Source: a bacterium (lineage in GTDB: Bacteria; Patescibacteriota; Microgenomatia; UBA1400; PJMF01). Taken from it: a stretch of 38,873 nucleotides of DNA. The notes under the pieces were generated by a model that did not search any database, was not told the origin of the DNA, and saw only the letters and a program-made list of their open reading frames with translations. Location: NCBI GenBank assembly GCA_900299405.1, contig OMJP01000010.1:1-38873 (forward strand). The letters are read 5' to 3'. The translations under genes and the position numbers were made by a program. Each line of letters starts with the position of its first letter. The stretch's first letter is position 1. Of this stretch, positions 15,011 to 20,944 are shown piece by piece.

Positions 15011-15760
15011 TTAATAATCGTCGCCGTTGTTGATTTTTTCCAGGGTGTCTTGAAACTCGTCGCTTTTGTCGCTTTCGTGCTCACCGGTCTCGACGGGGAT
15101 ATCGTCTTCGATCAGGAACTCCTCATCGACGATGTTCAGCGCCGCGCTGGCAGCTTTACCGCTAGGGAAGGACTGGAGATCTTTGTTTTTGGCAGAGGTT
15201 TTGCTTTCGCGCAGGTGAACGCTGCAGGCATTGTCAGCAAAAGAGTGAACCAAACAGATGTACTCGTTGCCGCGTTTGATGAGTTTGCTTAAGCGGTGTG
15301 AGAGGTCGTCTGGTAGAGCACCGATGTATTTGCCGCTTTCGGTCTCGATCGAGATGTATTTGTTTTTCTTGGTGACGAGTTTGCAGGCCTCACCGACGCG
15401 TAGCTTGGAAAGCACTTTTTTCTGTGCCAGTCGGTGTAACTCGACAATCTTGGTTTTTCCTGGTTCCTCGATGAAATAGGTGTTCGATAGAGCAGAGACC
15501 GATTTTTCCTTGTTTTTGAGGCTCTCGAGGTGTTTTTTGGCGATCAGATTTGATTTGTCTTTTTCGAGGACTTGTTTGAAAGCATCACGAGATTTGTAGG
15601 GTTTGCCGAGCTGCATGTAAGCGAGACCCAAGCGATTTAGCGCTCCGAGGTCGTTTTCGTCTCTTTCGAGGATTTCTTCATTGATCTCGACGGCTTTTTC
15701 CCACTCTTGGTCTTTGGCGGCGGCGATGGCGTCTTGTACTAGTGCTGAGTATTTTTTCAT
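15011..15760 (-). CDS. TPR-repeat protein
   Basis: A 249-aa cytoplasmic protein. Two to three tetratricopeptide repeats are visible: ALVQDAIAAAKDQEWEKAVE, NDLGALNRLGLAYMQLGKPY, and a third around KSRDAFKQVLEKDKSNLIA. A basic middle domain of mixed strand and helix follows (about 95-190). The C-terminal tail is long and acidic, rich in D and E. TPRs usually bind partner proteins; the partner is unknown. I chose the ATG at 15758-15760 (MKKYSALVQ) because the extra 35 residues upstream are unlike protein and run into the yebC promoter area. No Shine-Dalgarno is evident. Confidence 0.78.
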   Translation of the reverse strand: MKKYSALVQDAIAAAKDQEWEKAVEINEEILERDENDLGALNRLGLAYMQLGKPYKSRDAFKQVLEKDKSNLIAKKHLESLKNKEKSVSALSNTYFIEEPGKTKIVELHRLAQKKVLSKLRVGEACKLVTKKNKYISIETESGKYIGALPDDLSHRLSKLIKRGNEYICLVHSFADNACSVHLRESKTSAKNKDLQSFPSGKAASAALNIVDEEFLIEDDIPVETGEHESDKSDEFQDTLEKINNGDDY

Positions 15761-15843
15761 GGTTTTGGTGGTTTTTGTTCGCTTAGGATTGTGCACTAAA
15801 CTTGTCCAAAAACTGTGCGCAAGGATACTGGTAGAGCCTTGTA

Positions 15844-15872
15844 TTGTCAACCTTGACCTTCTCACCTACAAT
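15844..15872 (+). promoter_or_regulatory. Promoter of yebC
   Basis: TTGTCA (15844-15849), a 17-bp spacer, TACAAT (15867-15872). A short leader with the strong Shine-Dalgarno AGAGGAG (15885-15891) follows. Confidence 0.7.
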
Positions 15873-15895
15873 CGCTCTTACACAAGAGGAGTCTT

Positions 15896-16465
15896 ATGTC
15901 CGGTCATAGTAAGTGGAGTACTATCAAACACAAAAAAGCGGCCACTGATGCTGCCAAAGGCAAGGTTTTTGGTCAAATCGCCAGGCTAATTCGCGCTGCG
16001 GTCAAAGAGGGTGGTTCGGGTGATCCGCAAACCAACGCCAGCTTGAGGCCGCTGCTGGAAAAGGCTAGGTCAGAGAACATGCCCAAAGACAAAATCCAGA
16101 AGGCGATCGATGTTGCTTTGGGTAAAGGCACTGGCGGTCAGGCGCAGGAGATTGTCTATGAGGGTTTTGGTCCTGGTGGAGTAGGCTGCCTGATTGTGGC
16201 GGTGACTGACAATGCCAACCGTACTAGTGCTGAGATCAAGCATATTTTCAGTCGTCTCGATGGGTCCCTGGGTTCTCCTGGCTCGGTTTCTTATATGTTT
16301 GCTAGAGGGAATGACGGTGGTTACGTGCCGACGATTCCTTTTCAGGTAGAGGAGAAAAATCAGCAGGATAAACTGCAAAACTTACTCAATGAGCTCCAAG
16401 AAAACGAAGATGTTGAGGAAGTTTTTTGTGCGGGCCAGTGGCCGGGAGCTGAGCATGCGTCGTAG
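15896..16465 (+). CDS. yebC: YebC/PmpR/TACO1-family protein lacking the middle domain
   Basis: A YebC-family protein of 189 aa, against about 240-250 usually. The N-terminal domain is intact (SGHSKWSTIKHKKAATDAAK), as is the next core (EIVYEGFGPGGVGCLIVAVT, then GSVSYMF at about residue 134). The sequence then jumps straight to VPTIPFQVEEKNQQDKLQ, which aligns with the last 45 residues of E. coli YebC. About 55-60 residues are missing, corresponding to the inserted third domain. The reading frame is clean, so this is a domain loss rather than a frameshift. The family is described as transcription regulators and, more recently, as ribosome-associated translation factors. It has a canonical promoter and Shine-Dalgarno. 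Its last 11 bases overlap the next gene. Confidence 0.88.
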   Translation: MSGHSKWSTIKHKKAATDAAKGKVFGQIARLIRAAVKEGGSGDPQTNASLRPLLEKARSENMPKDKIQKAIDVALGKGTGGQAQEIVYEGFGPGGVGCLIVAVTDNANRTSAEIKHIFSRLDGSLGSPGSVSYMFARGNDGGYVPTIPFQVEEKNQQDKLQNLLNELQENEDVEEVFCAGQWPGAEHAS

Positions 16466-17222
16466 AGAGAAATTTGTTTTAGCGGCTGCCTTGCTGAGTG
16501 TGGCTTTGCTGATGGTGCAGTATGTGGGAGTGGAGTGGCGTTACTGGGCTTTCGGCGGCTTTATGGTGGTTTCTTATCTGGTTTCTTCCTGGGCACTGTC
16601 TGATGATCTGCAGCCCCATGAGTGGCTGACGATTTTGCCTTTTCCTGCCTTGTACGCTGGCTCGGTGTCGCTGTTTTATTTTTTACTGCCGACTGCTTTT
16701 CTGACTAGAGTAGCGGTCTTGGGGTTGTTCGGAGTGGGGATGTATGGTCTTTATCTGACGAGCAATATTTTCTCGGTGGCCAAAGGGCGCACGATTCAGT
16801 TACTGTACGCGGCTCACGCTGTAGGCTTGTTTTTTACCCTGTTTACTTCGATGTTGTTCACCAATGCGATTTTTTCCTTGCGCCTGCCTTTTTATGCCAA
16901 TGCGGGGCTAATAGGCTTGGTTCATTTGCCGTTGGTGATGATGAGTTTGTGGTCGATCAAGCTGGAGGACCATGTCAGTCCGATGATCTGGCAGTTTTCC
17001 TCGATCATGACCCTGGTGCTGGTGGAGCTGGTGATTATTTTCTCCCTGCTGCCACTGCCAGCCTGGCACGTCGCCCTATTCGTCATGGGGGTGCTCTATA
17101 TCGGTCTGGGAGTGCTGCAAAGTCAGATCAGAGAACGCCTATTCCAAAACACCGCCAACGAATACTCCCTCGTCGCAGTCTTGCTCGGCATCATTTTCCT
17201 GATCCTTTTCCCCTGGAAATAG
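16455..17222 (+). CDS. Polytopic membrane protein of unknown function
   Basis: A 255-aa protein with about seven or eight hydrophobic segments from residue 8 onward. There is a short positively charged start (MRRREK), no signal-peptide cleavage site and few charged residues. I do not recognise a family and see no catalytic motif. The ATG at 16455 is preceded by GGGAG and overlaps the yebC stop by 11 bases, implying coupling to yebC. An in-frame opening 22 codons earlier lies inside yebC and is rejected. Strong T bias at second codon positions fits a genuine membrane protein. Confidence 0.72.
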   Translation: MRRREKFVLAAALLSVALLMVQYVGVEWRYWAFGGFMVVSYLVSSWALSDDLQPHEWLTILPFPALYAGSVSLFYFLLPTAFLTRVAVLGLFGVGMYGLYLTSNIFSVAKGRTIQLLYAAHAVGLFFTLFTSMLFTNAIFSLRLPFYANAGLIGLVHLPLVMMSLWSIKLEDHVSPMIWQFSSIMTLVLVELVIIFSLLPLPAWHVALFVMGVLYIGLGVLQSQIRERLFQNTANEYSLVAVLLGIIFLILFPWK

Positions 17223-17292
17223 TCAGCAAATAGGGGAGAGTTGCACAAAAAATTGACTCAATTCTGTTGATCTTCTTTGAAACCTTTAGATG

Positions 17293-17301
17293 TGGTATAT
17301 T
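17293..17301 (+). promoter_or_regulatory. Extended -10 promoter of the 199-aa gene
   Basis: TGG followed by TATATT (17296-17301), an extended -10 arrangement without a good -35. A leader of about 23 nt with AAGAAAGG precedes the ATG. Confidence 0.5.
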
Positions 17302-17330
17302 TAGCGTATCAATAGTCAAGAAAGGCAAAA

Positions 17331-17930
17331 ATGTCTGCTATTCGCGGCAAAGAATTTTTGGGTAGGGAACCGGAGTTTAGAATGGGCATAATGTCTACAG
17401 GACCCTCAGCGCCTGATGTGATGGCAAATCCCACTTCTGCTATCTTTGACGAAGGCTTAAGAGTTGCCCTTTTTCACAGTAATTCTGCCAATAGTTTATA
17501 CGACACAGTTGAGCACACCTATGATGCTTCCAGATCTGGAGAAGCAAAAGCGAGATATCCTCGACACATTATTGCTAGGTTGTTGATGCAAGCAGCATAC
17601 GACTGTTGGTTCATCGAGAATAATAAGAAGTTGGCACGAAGGTTATTGGGGCAGCTCAACAGTCCTTATCTTAGGAAAGATAAGTTAAGCACTCATAATT
17701 TAGAAATGACTCTAAATAGCATATTCGTTTTAATGAGGAAAAAACGAAAGTATGATAATCCAGAACAAGAGGAATCGTTTAGGGAGTTATTTGCTGAGGT
17801 GGTTAAAGGTAACGATCAAATAAATATGAATGTGAATTTTACTCTGGATATTATAGCTAAAGAAGCCAAGGCTAGAGTAGATCTGGCGTCGGATTTATTG
17901 GCTGCTTCGATATTGTCAGAAGAAGAGTAG
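17331..17930 (+). CDS. Hypothetical protein, orphan
   Basis: A 199-aa soluble protein that I do not recognise. It looks mostly helical: the segment from about 67 to 130 (YPRHIIARLLMQAAYDCWFI, then KKLARRLLGQL) and the C-terminal half are amphipathic. The first 35 residues look disordered. There is no signal peptide, membrane helix or obvious catalytic motif. AGAAAGG six bases before the ATG and an extended -10 support it as expressed. A strong terminator follows 58 bases after the stop. Codon use is more AT-rich (AGA, ATA, TTA, AAT) than in the housekeeping genes to the left, and it borders a long non-coding stretch, so it may be acquired or fast-evolving. Confidence 0.65.
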   Translation: MSAIRGKEFLGREPEFRMGIMSTGPSAPDVMANPTSAIFDEGLRVALFHSNSANSLYDTVEHTYDASRSGEAKARYPRHIIARLLMQAAYDCWFIENNKKLARRLLGQLNSPYLRKDKLSTHNLEMTLNSIFVLMRKKRKYDNPEQEESFRELFAEVVKGNDQINMNVNFTLDIIAKEAKARVDLASDLLAASILSEEE

Positions 17931-17942
17931 TTAAATTTCCCG

Positions 17943-18393
17943 CCTGGAGACCAGGCTAAATTTTCGGAAAAATAGGGTAGACTAGAGGAAAACCAGGCTT
18001 AACGGCCTGGTTTTTTGATGGGTGCAAAATTAAGTTTGGCAAACTACCAGGCTATATTGGGAATTTTCTAAATGTAGAAGTTTAATTTTTACGGTAAATA
18101 ATCACAAAAAACTAGGGTAGAGGCGGCAGAAAAAAGGGCATAGGCACCAGATAGAGAATAGGGAAATGATATAGTTTGATAGGGTATAACCAAATTGTGG
18201 AAAACTATAGGATTTCCTGTGAAAAAGTTATAGGATCTTTTAGGGAGTGATACCAGGCTAAATGATATATTTTGTTACAGTTTTCTGGCCTCAAGTGCCA
18301 GATATTTGCAAGAATAAATATAGGCACCTAGCCTGGACAGGGAGTGAAATTGCAAGATAATCTCCTCTGGAAAACCCCTGAAACCAGGCATAA
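17943..18393. repeat. Dispersed CCAGGCT-core repeats
   Basis: Six copies share the core CCAGGCT or a close variant: 17950-17960 (ACCAGGCTAAA), 17992-18002, 18046-18056, 18252-18262 (ACCAGGCTAAA again), 18330-18336 (inverted) and 18383-18393. The first is also half of CCTGG-AGA-CCAGG, and the second forms the terminator stem. Other shared words in the same stretch are TAGGGTAGA (17973, 18113), TAGGCACC (18141, 18321) and AGGGAGTGA (18242, 18340). Confidence 0.6.
17989..18016 (+). terminator. Intrinsic terminator after the 199-aa gene
   Basis: AAAACCAGGC (17989-17998) pairs with GCCTGGTTTT (18005-18014) around a six-base loop, and the T-run continues to 18016. This is a strong Rho-independent terminator. 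The A-tract on the other side could let it act on the minus strand too. Confidence 0.85.
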
Positions 18394-18572
18394 ACGGCTC
18401 CGAGGAGAGAGGTTCATAGGAAACCCGAAGCGGTTTTTCGGTAAAGCGACATGCAAAGTGGCAGCCACGCTGGAAAGAGGGCGTAAAGGAAAAATATTTA
18501 ATGCAACTTTTATAAATAAATAGAGGCGAGCAGGGAGCACTACTTCTCTTCGTGAAACCTGCCCCCAAAAGC

Positions 18573-18619
18573 CTAGACCAATTACGTCGCACAATATAAC
18601 TTTTACGACGTTAACCTAG
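18573..18619. repeat. Imperfect inverted repeat
   Basis: ACGTCG (18584-18589) pairs with CGACGT (18606-18611) around 16 AT-rich bases. CTAG at 18573-18576 and 18616-18619 extends the symmetry. It could be an operator or a hairpin. Confidence 0.5.
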
Positions 18620-18750
18620 ACAGTTTGAGAGAGGCTGGCTCGGTGGCTTTTGCTGTTTTTCCTCAAGTATTTGCGCTTTTAGCTGCCTATCTGTGCCGCC
18701 GTTTTTCTCGGTTATTCTCTATTTATTTCCCTCGGTATGTTTTCTTGATT

Positions 18751-18803
18751 GCTACTTGAGAGCTACTTGAGTAAGTTGTTTATCGGTAGTGCCCGGTAGT
18801 GGC
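18751..18803. repeat. Two adjacent tandem repeat doublets
   Basis: GCTACTTGAGA (18751-18761) is directly followed by GCTACTTGAGT (18762-18772). After 11 bases come CGGTAGTGCC (18784-18793) and CGGTAGTGGC (18794-18803). Repeats of 10-11 bp place equivalent bases on one face of the helix, as in protein-binding arrays. Confidence 0.7.
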
Positions 18804-19345
18804 TTAAGCTAGTTGGACGGCCAAAAACCGCCAAAATCCTATTGATCACTTTTAGCAATAAAGATTGATGTATCAAGCTAATTCTTTTAGACGACCTACC
18901 CATCGTTTTCGCCAGAAAAAGCCGTTTTTGAGCCGCTAAGAAGCCTAAAAATTGCCTGGTGTTCATAGCGGTCTGAGCCCGTTGGTATTGGGATTGTTAA
19001 TCACCTTTGCTGAAATGACTTTGATCAATCGATTAGTCTTTGCCGATTGAGTTTTATTCGAGTTAATTGTCGCCGCGATCACCAAGTATAACTAAAGTTT
19101 TTTTTCAAGTTGACCCGAGTGATAATCATCAGCGGCCAACATCCTGTTTGCTGTGATTTTTATATCGAATAGGGCTTTAGATATCATAATATGTCAGGAA
19201 AAATAGACTGACTTATCAGAAATTTTTGCCTATTATCGCTATTAGCACCAGACAGGGGAGTCTGACAAAATCTCATAGTATCTGCACTCACCGACGGCGA
19301 ATTTTTCCTTGATTCACTCCCCTTTTGTGCTTGTTTGGTTGATCT

Positions 19346-19374
19346 TTGACTGTGCTGCTCTTTTCTTCTACGAT
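19346..19374 (+). promoter_or_regulatory. Promoter of the tyrosine recombinase gene
   Basis: TTGACT (19346-19351), exactly 17 bp, then TACGAT (19369-19374). The ATG at 19385 lies ten bases beyond the -10. Confidence 0.7.
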
Positions 19375-19384
19375 GAAGTTACCG

Positions 19385-20323
19385 ATGGCAAGCAAAACTA
19401 TCCCCTCTCCGGCTATGATGGATTTTTTGGAATCTTTGGAGGTGGAACGTAATCTCTCTCCCCTAACGATCCGCAACTACCACCATTATTTGGAGCGCTT
19501 CAATGCCTGGTTCGCGGAGCAGGGATATAAATCCATCGAGGAACTCGATAAAGACATCTTGAGGAAGTACAGGATCTACCTCTCGAGGTATGTCGATGAG
19601 CAAAACAGGACACTCTCGAAGAAGACCCAGAGTTATCACATCATTGCGTTGCGCTCTTGGCTCAAGTGGCTAGTCAAAAACGACGCCAAGGTGCTGCACC
19701 CCGAGAAAGTCGACCTGCCCAAGGCAGAATCGATTCCGATGAAGTTTGTTTCCGCCGAGAAAATTCAGCGTCTACTCGATGAGCCAGACGTCACTGACGA
19801 CCAAGGTCTGCGCGATCGAGCGATTCTCGAGGTACTGTTCTCGACTGGTTTGCGGGTTAGCGAGCTGGTGAGCCTGAATCGTGACCAGATCGACCTGGAC
19901 CGCCGCGAATTTGGCGTGATCGGTAAAGGCAGACGCCCTCGAGTAGTTTTCCTGAGCGACGCGGCAGCAGAATGGCTGGAGCGCTGGCTGGATGCTAGAG
20001 AAGACAACTGGCGGCCGGTCTTCATCCGCTTTTCTGGCAAAAAACCTGATTTACTTGATGATGGTGAGCAAATGAGGCTGACAACCAGAAGTGTCCAGCG
20101 CCTGGTGGATAAATACAGTCGCCGGGCTAGGTTGCCGATTAAGCTCTCTCCGCACGGCATTCGTCACAGTTTCGCGACCGACCTACTCAGTAATGGCGCC
20201 GGCTTGCGCGACGTTCAGGAAATGCTGGGCCACAAAAACATCGCCACGACGCAAATCTATACCCACGTCACCCAACCACAACTGAGAAAAGTTCACGAAA
20301 AACATCACTCACAGACACAATAG
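19385..20323 (+). CDS. xerC: Tyrosine recombinase, XerC/XerD type
   Basis: A site-specific recombinase of 312 aa, the usual Xer length, likely to resolve chromosome dimers at a dif site. The N-terminal SAM-like DNA-binding domain starts at FLESLEVERNLSPLTIRNY. The catalytic residues are complete: R157 (STGLRVSEL), K181 (VIGKGRRPR), H257 and R260 (SPHGIRHSFAT), H283 (LGHKNIATT) and Y292 (QIYTH). I chose the ATG at 19385 because earlier in-frame starts (19346, 19373) lie in the -35 and -10 boxes. Codon use matches the housekeeping genes, which favours a chromosomal Xer over a phage integrase. No other recombinase lies in the window. Non-coding repeat regions lie on both sides. Confidence 0.88.
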   Translation: MASKTIPSPAMMDFLESLEVERNLSPLTIRNYHHYLERFNAWFAEQGYKSIEELDKDILRKYRIYLSRYVDEQNRTLSKKTQSYHIIALRSWLKWLVKNDAKVLHPEKVDLPKAESIPMKFVSAEKIQRLLDEPDVTDDQGLRDRAILEVLFSTGLRVSELVSLNRDQIDLDRREFGVIGKGRRPRVVFLSDAAAEWLERWLDAREDNWRPVFIRFSGKKPDLLDDGEQMRLTTRSVQRLVDKYSRRARLPIKLSPHGIRHSFATDLLSNGAGLRDVQEMLGHKNIATTQIYTHVTQPQLRKVHEKHHSQTQ

Positions 20324-20349
20324 TTGTTGTTGTTAGCTATATAAAAACA

Positions 20350-20409
20350 TTAGTAAATATTTAGTAACTACTTGATACATTAATGATAGTTTTAAAAATA
20401 TTTAAGTAG
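20350..20409. repeat. 11-bp direct repeats and inverted pair
   Basis: TTAGTAA recurs at 20350-20356 and 20361-20367 (11-bp period). CTACTT at 20368-20373 is inverted as AAGTAG at 20404-20409. The word CTACTTGA also occurs in the doublet left of the recombinase (18752, 18763). Confidence 0.5.
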
Positions 20410-20483
20410 GCTTTTGATTTAGTTAAAATTACGGTAAAATTCAGCTAGACAAACAGCTTCTTTAACAAGTTCGTTATTCGTTG

Positions 20484-20544
20484 GCCACTTATTCGCCCAC
20501 CAATTACCCACCATGGTGGGTAAAAAGTGAATAAATTAAGTGGC
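20484..20544. repeat. Long imperfect inverted repeat with a perfect palindrome at its centre
   Basis: TTACCCACCATGGTGGGTAA (20504-20523) is a perfect 20-bp palindrome. It is flanked by GCCACTTATTC (20484-20494) and the inverted GAATAAATTAAGTGGC (20529-20544). TTATTCG is repeated directly at 20474 and 20489. There is no T-run, so it is not a terminator; a cruciform or protein-binding site is more likely. Confidence 0.75.
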
Positions 20545-20576
20545 AAATTGTTGAAACTAATGGCCACTACTGCCCT

Positions 20577-20585
20577 TTATCCACA
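20577..20585 (+). promoter_or_regulatory. Single consensus DnaA box
   Basis: TTATCCACA matches the DnaA consensus exactly. About one such match is expected by chance in a window this size, so alone it is weak. Confidence 0.3.
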
Positions 20586-20847
20586 TTTCAGACGTAAATT
20601 CTCTAGGACTTTAGCAGACAAAGTGAAACTCTGCTAATTGGTGATTTTGATAACAAATTATGATATATCAATCCTTTTTTGCAGTATTTTCTTTAAATTT
20701 CACTCGATTTTGTTCATAAATATCACACCAAAGCGGACGTTTGGACATAAACAAACAAGATCAAAAAAGATCAGTTTTTCCACCAATCTCGCATGATATT
20801 CTTGAGTAGTGATGATACAATCACTTCGTTCTTAAACAACGGAAATA

Positions 20848-20920
20848 GGGCCTGTGGCGCAGCTGGTAGCGCGTCTGTATGGCATACAGAAGGTCAGGGG
20901 TTCGAGCCCCCTCAGGTCCA
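20848..20920 (+). tRNA. tRNA-Ala (anticodon GGC)
   Basis: Acceptor arms GGGCCTG (20848-20854) and CAGGTCC (20913-20919) with discriminator A20920. The anticodon stem TCTGT/ACAGA encloses ATGGCAT, giving anticodon GGC, which reads GCC (Ala). The T-arm GGGGTTCGAGCCCC is intact and no CCA is encoded. This is the second alanine tRNA of the window. Confidence 0.95.
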
Positions 20921-20944
20921 CAAAAGTTTGATTAGATTGAGAAA

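Larger units (their letters stand above)
17931..19345. other. 1.4-kb non-coding stretch rich in short repeats
   Basis: No convincing gene on either strand; the few open frames have poor composition and no start signals. It holds a terminator, a family of ACCAGGCTAAA-like words, several other repeated words (TAGGGTAGA, TAGGCACC, AGGGAGTGA), an inverted repeat, tandem 10-11 bp repeats and phased A/T tracts. No RNase P, tmRNA, SRP or 6S RNA hallmark was seen. Confidence 0.6.
20324..20847. other. AT-rich non-coding region between xer and tRNA-Ala
   Basis: About 520 bases without a gene. It contains 11-bp direct repeats and an inverted CTACTT/AAGTAG pair (20350-20409), a long imperfect inverted repeat with a perfect 20-bp palindrome (20484-20544), one DnaA-box match (20577-20585) and an AT-rich tract. 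The tRNA-Ala promoter must lie near its right end. Confidence 0.6.

Noticed and set aside
18275-18594. Minus-strand open frames of 88-105 codons in the non-coding stretch
   Set aside because: Two overlapping frames are open, neither has a start signal, the amino-acid composition is not protein-like, and they run through the repeat words.
18763-18966. Minus-strand 67-codon open frame
   Set aside because: It covers the tandem doublets and phased A-tracts, has no ribosome site or -10, and shows no recognisable domain.
19346-19384. Earlier starts (TTG at 19346, ATG at 19373) for the recombinase
   Set aside because: They coincide with the -35 and -10 boxes of a TTGACT-17-TACGAT promoter, so they would be untranscribed.
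20324-20847. Replication origin (oriC)
   Set aside because: Only one exact DnaA box is present, about the number expected by chance, dnaA and dnaN are absent, and flanking conserved genes point inward rather than outward.
17331-20920. Integrative element bounded by tRNA-Ala(GGC)
   Set aside because: Elements usually insert at a tRNA 3' end, but here the recombinase lies on the 5' side. No repeat of the tRNA 3' end was seen, and the recombinase has host-like codon use.
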